From Paenibacillus sp. PvR098 (lineage in GTDB: Bacteria > Bacillota > Bacilli > Paenibacillales > NBRC-103111): a stretch of DNA of 64,000 nucleotides. The position numbers and the translations under genes were made by a program. The stretch's first letter is position 1; every line of letters begins with the position of its first letter. The stretch spans positions 1,488,001-1,552,000 of the forward strand of contig NZ_JAFIBU010000001.1 in NCBI RefSeq assembly GCF_017833255.1, read 5' to 3'. Below the pieces are notes generated by a model, which did not search any database, was not told the DNA's origin, and was given only the letters and a program-made list of their open reading frames with translations. Positions 34,437 through 42,474 of the stretch are shown piece by piece.

Positions 34437-35105
34437 TCAAATGGTAGCAGGCTGCAAGTAGCTCTCCCATAGGTCAATCAGAACCTTATCTTTTCTTGGC
34501 GTATCCGGCCCCCATAAATCCGAAGCATCAAATTCAACAAGGTATACGGGTTCTTTAATCGCTTGTTCGGAATAAATATTGGTCTCTGGCAATTTGTAAT
34601 TCCCATGGATTTCTTTTACGCATCCCATTTTCCCTTTGGCATAACTGGGTAATCGGATATGTCCCTTCGAATGGATAAGCTTCGTTATAACTGTATCCCC
34701 CGGCTTAAATTTTGGAGCTGATTCGCGAGTGATGTTCAGAGCCGTTTTGTTGTCGCGAACGTATTTCAATTGAGTCAATGCGTTCAGAAGATCCTGGTTT
34801 TCATCAAGAGAAAATCCCTTCTTTATTTCCTGTATCTCTACATCATTCAGAACGCCTTTCTCAATTAACAAGATCAATAAGCCATATAACCATTTTTCGT
34901 AGTACGAGAAGGCCAAGTAAAAATCGGGTTTGACTCTTTCAACCGCATAACGGACTTCATCCAGATTAATTACATTTTTTTTACTTAGAGTAACAAGCAT
35001 CGCCCGCATTTTACCTTCCCAATCTGCATGAAAAACCGGTTCATTTTCCTCACGTACTATTTGTCCAAAACCTTGCATTCCGCCCATATCATGTACACCG
35101 TTCAT
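34437..35105 (-). CDS. Nitrile hydratase-type beta subunit without an alpha subunit nearby
   Basis: 222 residues. The N-terminus MNGVHDMGGMQGFG followed by EPVFHADWE is the classical beta-subunit signature of Co/Fe nitrile hydratases. The C-terminal SH3-like barrel is seen in FKPGDTVITKL, HIRLPSYAKGKMG and VYLVEFDASDLWG, ending in DLWESYLQPA. Full length for the family. The catalytic alpha subunit (with its CxxCSC metal site) is not encoded on either side. AAAGGGG precedes the start. A hairpin separates it from the TRAP binding-protein gene. It could pair with an alpha subunit elsewhere, or be a residual or repurposed subunit. Confidence 0.88.
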   Translation of the reverse strand: MNGVHDMGGMQGFGQIVREENEPVFHADWEGKMRAMLVTLSKKNVINLDEVRYAVERVKPDFYLAFSYYEKWLYGLLILLIEKGVLNDVEIQEIKKGFSLDENQDLLNALTQLKYVRDNKTALNITRESAPKFKPGDTVITKLIHSKGHIRLPSYAKGKMGCVKEIHGNYKLPETNIYSEQAIKEPVYLVEFDASDLWGPDTPRKDKVLIDLWESYLQPATI

Positions 35106-35144
35106 GTCAAATACCCCTTTCTATATCACTCACCTATAAAAGTG

Positions 35145-35170
35145 AGACGAGGGCGAAATCATCCTCGTCT
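35145..35170 (-). terminator. Terminator after the TRAP binding-protein gene
   Basis: AGACGAGG / CCTCGTCT 8-bp stem followed on the minus strand by CACTTTTATAG, 20 nt past the DctP-like stop. Confidence 0.6.
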
Positions 35171-35190
35171 GATTAATAGTGTTCCTGTTA

Positions 35191-36213
35191 TTATTTGCGG
35201 ATCGTTTCAATGAATTCTTTAATTAGCGTATTAGCCGAGTATTTAGCATAGACTTCATCTCGTATCGCATTGAAGCTTTCCGTATTGGTCAGTTCGGTAA
35301 CGTTTACTCCTAATTTTTTCAGTTCTACCAGGTTTTTATGTTCACGCTCTATCGCTTCTTGATTTCCCCAATCAATGGCAGCTTGCATCGCCTCTGCCAC
35401 GATTTTTTGATCTTCCGCCGACATTTGATCGTGTATCATTTTACTCATGACTACGATGCCGGGAAATGCCATATGGTTCGTAATTGTTAAATCTTTTGCG
35501 ATTTCATAATATTTTTCCGAGAACAGTGCATCGGTGTCAATATCGATTCCGTCGATCACTCCGGATTGTAAGGAAGTGTATATTTCAGGCAGCGGTATTG
35601 GCGTAGGCCCTGCCCCTACGGTTCTCCAGAAGTCCAGAATGGACGGGCTTCCAAGCACGCGGATTTTCTTCCCCTTCAAATCTTCCGGGCTGTCAACAAA
35701 GCCCTCCTTCATGAAAACCTGACGGATTCCCGTCGTTAAGTATGCCAATCCCTGAATCCCGTTTTTACTCAATTCATCCAGAATTTTTTGCGCAGGCTCT
35801 GTCTTCGTTGCCGCTGTCGTTTCTTCCAGATTCTTAAACAGAAATGGCATGCTCCATGCATTAAAAGCTTCAGCACGGGTACTCATATACGCGTTAGTGA
35901 TAATTCCGAATTCCAGTGTTCCGCTTTCTAACTGCTGCACCATGTCTTTCTCAGCTCCAAGCTGACCTGCCGGAAAAATATCCACCTTCATGCGGCCATT
36001 GGAACGAGCCTGTAATTCTTCATTAAATTTTTCCGAGGTTTTGTGCCAGACGTGAGTAGGCTGCGTGATATGCGTTAGTTTGAATGAATACGTTTTACCG
36101 CTCTGTTCTTGATCAGATCCCTGATTGGATGGCGCCTCTCCTCCTCCACACGCGCTAAGAAGAATGGACGAGCCTAACATCGCAGCTAATGTGAGTGATA
36201 ACGTTTTTTTCAT
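35191..36213 (-). CDS. TRAP transporter solute-binding lipoprotein (DctP family)
   Basis: 340 residues from ATG 36213, which gives a proper lipoprotein signal with lipobox LSAC (C22); a longer frame starts at 36291 inside the upstream gene. DctP features: HITQPTHVWHKTSEKFNEEL at the mature start, QLGAEKDMVQQLESGTLEFG, the segment GLAYLTTGIRQVF, and LQSGVIDGIDIDTD near residue 210, where the carboxylate-binding Arg and aromatic residues lie. The membrane subunits DctQ and DctM are not encoded nearby, so it must use components elsewhere or be an orphan. It follows the cysteine hydrolase gene by 31 nt. Confidence 0.9.
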   Translation of the reverse strand: MKKTLSLTLAAMLGSSILLSACGGGEAPSNQGSDQEQSGKTYSFKLTHITQPTHVWHKTSEKFNEELQARSNGRMKVDIFPAGQLGAEKDMVQQLESGTLEFGIITNAYMSTRAEAFNAWSMPFLFKNLEETTAATKTEPAQKILDELSKNGIQGLAYLTTGIRQVFMKEGFVDSPEDLKGKKIRVLGSPSILDFWRTVGAGPTPIPLPEIYTSLQSGVIDGIDIDTDALFSEKYYEIAKDLTITNHMAFPGIVVMSKMIHDQMSAEDQKIVAEAMQAAIDWGNQEAIEREHKNLVELKKLGVNVTELTNTESFNAIRDEVYAKYSANTLIKEFIETIRK

Positions 36214-36244
36214 GTGGTGATACCCCCCAATTTTTAATGGATCA

Positions 36245-36910
36245 CTAAACAGCAGGTTCAATCTTATCAAAATACTCCAAAACTTCTTCAATACTAACTA
36301 CTTCAGCATACTTCGCCTGAAGGTCAAACAGACTTTGTTCATGTGCCATTTGTGAACGGTCTCCAACAGCCTCCCTTACAACAATGGGACGGAAACCGGA
36401 GGATATTCCGTCAACTGCCGACGCACGTACGCAACCGCTGGTTGAGCATCCTGTGAGAATAACAGTATCAACCCCTTGAGACACTAACCGGGAAGTTAAA
36501 TCTGTTCCGAAGAATGCAGAAGCGTATTTTTTGGTCAAGATCATATCGCCTTCTTGATAATCAAGCGCCGGATCAATCTCCACCCCCGTAGTACCCGCTT
36601 TTAGTGTTTCGAGCCCTTTTTGCTTTAACGCCCACGCCCCTGCATCCCGAAAATTGTCATCATCATAAGCAACCCTTGTAAATATAACAGGGATTTTACG
36701 ACTGTGAGCTGCTTCAAGAAGGCGATTGTTCGCTGCAATCTGTGACTCTAAATTGGAAGCCAAAAGCATTCTTGGATTCTTGTAATCGGTAAACGCGGGA
36801 GTGAGATCAATAATAACGAGTGCCGGCCTCTTACCAAAACCGATATTCATCCCAAAGCCTTTTTCCTTAAAAAATTGTTCTTCATCTGTTTTTGAACGAT
36901 ATTCTTCCAT
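36245..36910 (-). CDS. Isochorismatase-family cysteine hydrolase (N-carbamoylsarcosine amidase-like)
   Basis: 221 residues. The cysteine-hydrolase triad is visible: Asp in ALVIIDLTPAFTD (D35), Lys in LTKKYASAFFGT (near 126) and the nucleophilic Cys in CSTSGCVRASA (near 160), with the usual cis-peptide before it. Length and the STSGCVRA motif fit N-carbamoylsarcosine amidohydrolase or maleamate amidase relatives rather than true isochorismatase. It would hydrolyse an amide. GGGGGG precedes the start. It forms a two-gene unit with the TRAP binding protein, which may bind its substrate. Confidence 0.87.
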   Translation of the reverse strand: MEEYRSKTDEEQFFKEKGFGMNIGFGKRPALVIIDLTPAFTDYKNPRMLLASNLESQIAANNRLLEAAHSRKIPVIFTRVAYDDDNFRDAGAWALKQKGLETLKAGTTGVEIDPALDYQEGDMILTKKYASAFFGTDLTSRLVSQGVDTVILTGCSTSGCVRASAVDGISSGFRPIVVREAVGDRSQMAHEQSLFDLQAKYAEVVSIEEVLEYFDKIEPAV

Positions 36911-37032
36911 GTTTACCCCCCAGATCGTATCTATTTTTTCAAAACCAAGCGATCCAAAACGAGATCAAAACGACATCACGGCTCGGTCGGACCAATAACC
37001 CCACGCTCTTTCCAGAGCCAACGGACTGAACA

Positions 37033-37178
37033 TTACTTCCATAGCCGCTCTGCCTTGACCACTTCTTCAAGAGACCCGCTAGCCTTGATCACGCCGTGTC
37101 CTCGCAGCAGGACTGCCCGCTTGTTTCCAAAGGTTCTGGATACCCGTTCCGAAAGCGGAGTCGCATGATCATTTGAAT
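37033..37178 (-). pseudogene. Class II aldolase/adducin-family remnant
   Basis: About 45 residues (SERVSRTFGNKRAVLLRGHG and onward to the stop) match the C-terminal half of class II aldolases, including the RGHG motif around a zinc-ligand histidine. The full family is about 210 residues; nothing upstream in this frame resembles the N-terminal part. The frame extends to 37335 only by chance. A truncated relic. Confidence 0.7.
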
Positions 37179-37250
37179 CCCTCCATGAATAGTTTGATTC
37201 CGCCGAATCTACTGTTTCAGCTAATCGTATGACTCTTGGAAAAAAAGTTG

Positions 37251-37264
37251 TGTAAGTGCTTACA
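37251..37264. promoter_or_regulatory. Inverted repeat in the aldolase/LysR remnant intergenic region
   Basis: TGTAAG-TG-CTTACA, a 6-bp-arm inverted repeat of operator type. Confidence 0.35.
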
Positions 37265-37290
37265 ATTGTTATTATAAATATAAAACAACT

Positions 37291-37322
37291 ATGATACAAT
37301 TGAATAATAGTCATTGTATCAT
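37291..37322. promoter_or_regulatory. Long inverted repeat upstream of the LysR remnant
   Basis: Perfect 10-bp arms ATGATACAAT and ATTGTATCAT separated by 12 nt, ending 36 nt before the LysR remnant start. The position suits a LysR autoregulatory site. Confidence 0.5.
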
Positions 37323-37358
37323 GCGGTTTACGCATCTTTATGCGGAGGTTCTACATTT

Positions 37359-37481
37359 ATGAATTTAGAAAATCTAATCACGTTCTGTACTGTCGCCCAC
37401 CACAAAAGCTTTAATAAAGCAGTGATGCTGAGCAATAACTCACTGCCTGAATCAAACGCCCATCGCCCCGATCCACAATAA
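37359..37481 (+). pseudogene. Truncated LysR-family regulator (N-terminal 40 codons)
   Basis: ATG at 37359 behind GCGGAGG. The product MNLENLITFCTVAHHKSFNK is a typical LysR helix-turn-helix beginning. The frame then loses similarity and stops after 40 codons, inside a GC-rich hairpin, where about 290 residues would be expected. A deletion joined the start of the regulator to the terminator region of the moaA operon. Confidence 0.75.
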
Positions 37482-37503
37482 AACCGTGGTCGGGGCGATG
37501 GGC
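37458..37503. terminator. Strong hairpin downstream of moaA
   Basis: GCCCATCGCCCCGA with TCGGGGCGATGGGC plus an inner CCAC/GTGG form a stem of about 18 bp, 35 nt past the moaA stop. The T-tract is weak on both strands. Confidence 0.65.
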
Positions 37504-37537
37504 AAATTCATCCTATTTGATTGTTTCCCATTTCCTA

Positions 37538-38566
37538 TTACCCGCCTATATGAGACATTTCCACTTTCTTTCTTTTCTTAAGCCCAGGCGTGTTGGAAAG
37601 CCTTTCTTCGGAATACCGATCCGCTCGATGACTCCAATAATCCGTGATTAACTCCCGAATCTCCTGATCGCTTAAGCCCTCCCGCAAGGGATCTCGCAGA
37701 TCCGTCCCGGCAGAAGCGAACAGGCAGCTGTACAGCTTCCCTTCCGCAGAAACTCTTATCCTCGTGCATGTGGAGCAAAAAGCTTGAGTGACCGAAGAAA
37801 TCAAACCGATCTCGCAATCCTCCCCTACATAGCGATAGCGTGAGGCCACCTCACCGTAATGATTAGGCTCGACCGGTTCAAGCGGCATTTCCTGATGGAT
37901 TCTCTGGACGATATCTTGACTGGGAAGCACCTGATCCAGTCTCCATCCATTGGAATTGCCTACGTCCATGTATTCAATAAAACGCAGAATGTGCCCTTGC
38001 TCCCGAAAATACCTGGCCATGGGAAGCACATCCTGATCGTTTGTTCCCTTTTGAACCACCATATTCACTTTCACTTTCAAGCCCGCTGCTGCAGCCGCTT
38101 CGATTCCTTCAAGTACATGGGATACCTTAAATCGGCGGCCGTTCATCTGTCCAAACCGGATATCGTCCAGGCTATCCAGACTTACCGTTACCCGGTGCAG
38201 CCCGGCTTCCTTCAGAGCTTGCGCGTGCTTAGCCAGCAAAGAGCCATTGGTCGTCATCGCAATATCCCTGACTCCATCGATCCCTTGGATCATGTGAATG
38301 AGCATAGGAAGATCTTTGCGCATGAGCGGCTCCCCTCCGGTGATCCGCACTTTCTCCACACCCAGAGATACAAAGATCCGGGAAATGCGAGTCAATTCTT
38401 CAAAAGTGAGAAGCTTTTCTTTAGGGAGGAAGGTGAAATCAGGCCCAAATATTTCTTCCGGCATGCAATACCGGCAGCGGAAATTACATTGATCCGTAAC
38501 GGACAAGCGCAAGTCACGAAGAGGGCGTTGTAACTTGTCAACAATCGGATGAGTTGGTTTCTGCAT
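37538..38566 (-). CDS. moaA: GTP 3',8-cyclase MoaA
   Basis: 342 residues. A radical SAM cluster CNFRCRYC lies at the N-terminus (near 27-34) and a second 4Fe-4S site in [19 protein letters not shown] near residue 265-281. The C-terminal GG (SHIGG), needed for catalysis, is present. MoaA makes the first molybdopterin intermediate from GTP together with MoaC. It is the last gene of a moeA-moeA-moaA transcript. moaC is not in the window. GAGGGAG precedes the start. Confidence 0.96.
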   Translation of the reverse strand: MQKPTHPIVDKLQRPLRDLRLSVTDQCNFRCRYCMPEEIFGPDFTFLPKEKLLTFEELTRISRIFVSLGVEKVRITGGEPLMRKDLPMLIHMIQGIDGVRDIAMTTNGSLLAKHAQALKEAGLHRVTVSLDSLDDIRFGQMNGRRFKVSHVLEGIEAAAAAGLKVKVNMVVQKGTNDQDVLPMARYFREQGHILRFIEYMDVGNSNGWRLDQVLPSQDIVQRIHQEMPLEPVEPNHYGEVASRYRYVGEDCEIGLISSVTQAFCSTCTRIRVSAEGKLYSCLFASAGTDLRDPLREGLSDQEIRELITDYWSHRADRYSEERLSNTPGLKKRKKVEMSHIGG

Positions 38567-38593
38567 GACTTATCACTCCCTCAACGATCAGTA

Positions 38594-40498
38594 TTACTTT
38601 GCAAACACGATCTGCCCGGATTCTCGACAGCTGTAACCTCCTAAAGCTTCCATCTCCATTTTGAACGTGTCGGAGCGAATCACATGCAATAGCATTTGTC
38701 CTTCTAGACTATCGTAAAAGCTTTTCGACATCAAGAGGTCGTAACGCTCTTCTGCGACGGGGATAAAATCCAGGCCCATCGCGTGAGCAGCAGAATAAAT
38801 TCCCAACCCCACATCCGCCGAACCGCCGTCCACAGCCGCAGCAATGCTAAGGTGATTGATGGCTTCCCTGTCGTAACCGTAAATCGTATTGCGATCGATG
38901 TCTTCTTTTTTGAGGAGATAATCAAACAACAGCCTCGTCCCGGCTCCTCGCTGCCGATTGATATACGTCACCTGTGGCTTGATGATATCTGCAACGGATT
39001 GGATTCCCAAGGGGTTTCCTTTGGGAACGATCCATCCTTGTTCACGATAAACCAGTTGAACCAGAACGACTTCCTGATCTTTTAAATACTTTTCTATAAA
39101 AGGAACGTTGTAGGCTCCCGTTTCCTCATCAAATAAGTGGATGCCTGCCGCATGGGCCTCTCCTTTTTGAATGGCGAGGATTCCGCTCATGCTTCCCACG
39201 TGAGACGATACCAGGAAACGATCTGGATGTTCTTTGCGCAGCAGTGTATGCAGCACGTCAACAGACAGGTCATGGCTTCCGGTAACCACCGTTGTTCGTT
39301 CGATTTGCTCTTTTGGACGATACAGCTCGAGCTCTACCACTTCCCCTTGCTCGTAGCCCATGTGCCCTCCCGGTATTCGAAGCAAGCCGTCCGCACGCAC
39401 CATCGACATCGTGACTCCCGCCGCGCGGGTCAATGGGTTAGCGATATAAGATCCATTAATGTACCCGACCGTCATTCGTACGAAATCGTCCGCTCCTACG
39501 TCGGAGACCACTCTTCTCCCGAGCTTAACCGGAAGAATGTTCCGTTTGGGCTCGATCAAGCCGTAATAATGATAAACCAACGGCCGCGCGAACCATTCGA
39601 GAGATAGATAGGCCGAAACGGGATACCCCGGCACTCCAATAACCGGCGTCCTGTTTACTACGCCTGTAATGGAAGGCTTACCCGGTCTAGTCGCTACTCC
39701 GTGGGTAAAGACTTGGCCTATTTCTGTGATGACATGCACTGTAAAATCCTCTGTTCCCGCGGAAGAGCCTGCATTAAGAATAACAATATCGGCGATCTGA
39801 GCCGCTTCGAGTACTTTTTCTTTAATGGTCTCGTACTCGTCCTTCACAATCCCGAAATAAATCGGCTCGGCTCCCCATTCCTTGAGATAAGAGGCAAAAA
39901 CAGTTCCGTTAAATTCAACAATCTCTCCGCGCCCAACGGCGTCTCGCGGTTCGATAAGCTCGGTGCCTGTTGGAATGATCGCTACCTTCGGCCTACAGAG
40001 AACAGTAACCTCTACCCTTCCCCCTGCCAAAAGCGCTCCTAAGTCCACCGCACGCAGAGCATGGTGAGCCGGAACGATCATTTCCCCCACCACTACGTCC
40101 TCGCCAATGGGACGGATATGCTGCCAAGGCGCTACCGATTCAAGAATCTCAATCGTATCTTCATCCACTTGATGGATATGCTCGATCATGATAACGGCAT
40201 CGAACCCGTGAGGGATCGGATCTCCAGTATCAACGATTTCATAATCCACACCCCGCTGAAGACGAACGGGATTCTTTTCATCCGCTCCATGAGTCTTTAC
40301 TGCCGGAACGGCGACGCCATCCATAGCGGAAGCATGATAATTCGGCATCGATACCTTAGCATACACGGGCTCAGCCGTGACTCTCCCTAAAGCTTCACTT
40401 GTCCGGACACTCTCTATCTTTCTTTCGAACGTGATCTTTTCCAAAAATTCACGCTGCGCATCCTGAAGCGGAGTGTCTTCCAGATATATTTTTCGCAT
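38594..40498 (-). CDS. MoeA-type molybdopterin biosynthesis protein fused to a PBP-like domain
   Basis: 634 residues. The first 400 form MoeA: MPNYHASAMDGVAV, DTGDPIPHGFDAVIMIEH, IPTGTEL, LNAGSSAGTEDFT and PGYPVSAYLSLEW. Residues about 420-634 form a periplasmic-binding-like (PBP_like) domain with THLLRKEH-type and RGAGTRLLFDYLL motifs, seen in other tungsten- or molybdate-handling MoeA fusions and in some molybdate-responsive regulators. MoeA inserts Mo or W into adenylated molybdopterin; the extra domain may sense or hold the oxyanion (inference). 27 nt before moaA, 38 nt after the second moeA. Confidence 0.9.
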   Translation of the reverse strand: MRKIYLEDTPLQDAQREFLEKITFERKIESVRTSEALGRVTAEPVYAKVSMPNYHASAMDGVAVPAVKTHGADEKNPVRLQRGVDYEIVDTGDPIPHGFDAVIMIEHIHQVDEDTIEILESVAPWQHIRPIGEDVVVGEMIVPAHHALRAVDLGALLAGGRVEVTVLCRPKVAIIPTGTELIEPRDAVGRGEIVEFNGTVFASYLKEWGAEPIYFGIVKDEYETIKEKVLEAAQIADIVILNAGSSAGTEDFTVHVITEIGQVFTHGVATRPGKPSITGVVNRTPVIGVPGYPVSAYLSLEWFARPLVYHYYGLIEPKRNILPVKLGRRVVSDVGADDFVRMTVGYINGSYIANPLTRAAGVTMSMVRADGLLRIPGGHMGYEQGEVVELELYRPKEQIERTTVVTGSHDLSVDVLHTLLRKEHPDRFLVSSHVGSMSGILAIQKGEAHAAGIHLFDEETGAYNVPFIEKYLKDQEVVLVQLVYREQGWIVPKGNPLGIQSVADIIKPQVTYINRQRGAGTRLLFDYLLKKEDIDRNTIYGYDREAINHLSIAAAVDGGSADVGLGIYSAAHAMGLDFIPVAEERYDLLMSKSFYDSLEGQMLLHVIRSDTFKMEMEALGGYSCRESGQIVFAK

Positions 40499-40536
40499 GG
40501 TTTACTCCTTCTTGCGTATCATGTCTGTATTACTAA

Positions 40537-41778
40537 TTAGAGTGCATTGCCAAACAGTTTGATTTTTACCTGTTCCCCTTCTATAATGCCTTCTTTGTTC
40601 GCTGTGATTTCCATAATTCCGTCACTTTCGACCATCGTTGTGACGAGTCCCGATTTGCCAAATACAGGTACGGCCCAAAGCTCGTCATCGCGCTCTTCAA
40701 GACGTACCCGGATATAGTCGCTTCGGCCTACGGCTGAAGGAACATTGCGGGAGATACGTGCCCTAATCCTTCTATCCAGGATATCTTTCGATTCGCCTTG
40801 CAGCTGTCTTAAGATAGGAACGCCCAGCAAATCTAACATGATCAAAGCGGACACCGGATGTCCTGGCAGTCCAATAACAGGTTTTCCTTGCGAATTTCCG
40901 ACAATCGTCGGCTTGCCAGGCTTCGTAGCCACTCCATGCACCAGCACCCCCGGATCCCCTAACGCCTCAAGTACTTGAACGGTATAATCCCGTGTTCCTA
41001 CCGAGCTTCCACCAGATAGGAGAAGAACATCGACTTTGTCAAATAAAGCTTTGGCTTGTGTTAAAAATTCACCATATTCATCATGAACGATGCCCCCATA
41101 AATCACTTTGGCACCAAGCTGCATTAATCGAGAGCCAATCATGACACTATTGATATCACGTATCTCGCCCGGGGAAAGCTCCGCTTTGTCTGGAGGAACA
41201 ATTTCATCTCCGGTAGAAAGAATACCGACGGTCGGGACGGGATATACCGCAACCTCCGTGACACCGATCGCCGCTAATGCGCCCAAATCCTGTGGCCGCA
41301 GTCTGCTTCCTTTGGGTATGACTTGATCCCCGATTCCTACGTCGTCGCCTGCACGGATGATATTCTCCCCCGGTGCCACCTGGCGGTAAACATTAAGCAG
41401 CTCTCCCATCTCTTCAACGTGCTCAATCATGACAATGCTATCGGCCCCCTTCGGCAGCATGCCTCCTGTAGGAATATATTGAGCCTGACCCTCAAAGAGC
41501 GGGAGTTCTGCTCCCTTGCCCATCTGAATTTTTCCTGTGATGTCAAGAAAAGCAGGCATAGACTCGGATGCGCCGTAGGTTGTTTTCGCCTGAACCGCAT
41601 AACCGTCGACCGTAGATCTTGCAAATGGAGGTACCTGTTCCTTGGAATACACATCCTCTGCGAGGATGCGGCCCACCGCCTCTGTGATTGAAATTCGAAC
41701 GGGTTCATGTATGGGAGCAAATTGCTCTTCGATGATGGCTATCGTTTCATCTACGGTTTTTACATTGAAAAATTTCAT
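40537..41778 (-). CDS. moeA: Molybdopterin molybdenumtransferase MoeA
   Basis: 413 residues, normal MoeA length. Motifs in order are VPPFARSTVDGYAV, IPTGGMLPKGADSIVMIEH, GILSTGDEIV, LLLSGGSSVGTRDYT, KPGKPT and GLPGHPVSALIMLDL. It catalyses metal insertion into MPT-AMP. A second MoeA-type gene lies directly downstream. Two paralogues are common where both molybdenum and tungsten enzymes are made; the nearby AOR and Tup genes point to tungsten for at least one (inference). CAGGAGGACC precedes the ATG. Divergent from moaD over 93 nt. Confidence 0.95.
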   Translation of the reverse strand: MKFFNVKTVDETIAIIEEQFAPIHEPVRISITEAVGRILAEDVYSKEQVPPFARSTVDGYAVQAKTTYGASESMPAFLDITGKIQMGKGAELPLFEGQAQYIPTGGMLPKGADSIVMIEHVEEMGELLNVYRQVAPGENIIRAGDDVGIGDQVIPKGSRLRPQDLGALAAIGVTEVAVYPVPTVGILSTGDEIVPPDKAELSPGEIRDINSVMIGSRLMQLGAKVIYGGIVHDEYGEFLTQAKALFDKVDVLLLSGGSSVGTRDYTVQVLEALGDPGVLVHGVATKPGKPTIVGNSQGKPVIGLPGHPVSALIMLDLLGVPILRQLQGESKDILDRRIRARISRNVPSAVGRSDYIRVRLEERDDELWAVPVFGKSGLVTTMVESDGIMEITANKEGIIEGEQVKIKLFGNAL

Positions 41779-41836
41779 GCGGTCCTCCTGAGGCTAAAAA
41801 TTCTGACAACTCTACACAAATAGGAAGTAAATCAAT

Positions 41837-41842
41837 TATAAT
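41837..41842 (+). promoter_or_regulatory. Candidate -10 element of moaD
   Basis: TATAAT 30 nt upstream of the moaD start; no convincing -35 at 17 nt. Confidence 0.35.
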
Positions 41843-41871
41843 AGGTAATAACAGAGAAGGGAGCTGCCCAT

Positions 41872-42147
41872 ATGAAGGTCAAACTATTTGCTAATTTTCG
41901 CGATATTTGCTTGGACAAAGTTGTTGAAGTGCCTTCCCCTGACGGAAGCTCTGTCATTCAAGTGCTCGATGATTTAATCAAGCTTTATCCCGCCATGGAT
42001 GATGAGGTATTTGATCATGAGAGAAAACTCAAGCCCTTCGTCCATGTGTTTATCAATGGCAGAAATATCATTCATTTGGATGGATTGAATACACCCGTAA
42101 GTGGTCAAGACCAATTTGCTCTCTTCCCCCCTGTAGCAGGAGGATAA
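41872..42147 (+). CDS. moaD: MoaD-type sulfur carrier protein
   Basis: 91 residues, beta-grasp fold, beginning MKVKLFANFRDI and ending in FPPVAGG, the di-glycine that is adenylated by MoeB/ThiF and loaded with sulfur. It donates sulfur to cyclic pyranopterin. A ThiF/MoeB homologue is encoded at 46794. The small gene at 42149 follows immediately. GAAGGGAG precedes the start. Confidence 0.92.
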   Translation: MKVKLFANFRDICLDKVVEVPSPDGSSVIQVLDDLIKLYPAMDDEVFDHERKLKPFVHVFINGRNIIHLDGLNTPVSGQDQFALFPPVAGG

Positions 42148-42148
42148 T

Positions 42149-42427
42149 ATGACAATGGTAGAGCAAACACTGGAATTCCGCGGCATTCATGTTGAGCATC
42201 TAATGAATTATCTTATAGAATTAGGGGCTGTGAAACAAACGTTTGAATTTCCCTTTGTTTTTCAAGGCCCCGATTGGCAAGCAATCATTCTAAGTGAGAA
42301 TCACGTCCGGTTTACGCCCGTATTTATTGTAAATGCTGTTTTTATTCAGTTTGAAGCACCAAGCGAAGAGATACTTCAGGATGTGATAACGGCCTTTCGC
42401 AGAAAAACATTTAGGGCGGGAGGGTAA
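42149..42427 (+). CDS. Small protein of unknown family ending in GG, coupled to moaD
   Basis: 92 residues. It starts one nucleotide after the moaD stop codon, with AGGAGG lying in the moaD tail, so translation is coupled. The sequence mixes hydrophobic strands (ELGAVKQTFEFPFVFQGPDW, FTPVFIVNAVFIQF) with a helical end and finishes FRAGG, echoing the MoaD di-glycine tail. A standalone partner domain of MoaD or another adenylated carrier is possible; I do not recognise the family with certainty. A terminator follows at once. Confidence 0.75.
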   Translation: MTMVEQTLEFRGIHVEHLMNYLIELGAVKQTFEFPFVFQGPDWQAIILSENHVRFTPVFIVNAVFIQFEAPSEEILQDVITAFRRKTFRAGG

Positions 42428-42431
42428 AGAA

Positions 42432-42459
42432 AAGGTGGAATCTAGATTCCACCTTTTTT
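42432..42459. terminator. Bidirectional terminator between moaD unit and aor
   Basis: Perfect 24-bp palindrome AAGGTGGAATCT/AGATTCCACCTT followed by TTTTC on the plus strand and by TTCTTT on the minus strand. Confidence 0.88.
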
Positions 42460-42474
42460 CTTATGCTTCTTTAG

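Noticed and set aside
36211-36291. Longer N-terminus of the TRAP binding protein
   Set aside because: It would overlap the upstream gene and destroy the lipoprotein signal; ATG 36213 gives a correct lipobox.
37033-37335. Functional class II aldolase of 100 residues
   Set aside because: Only the C-terminal third is homologous; the N-terminal part of the frame is non-coding sequence that contains the LysR-side palindromes.
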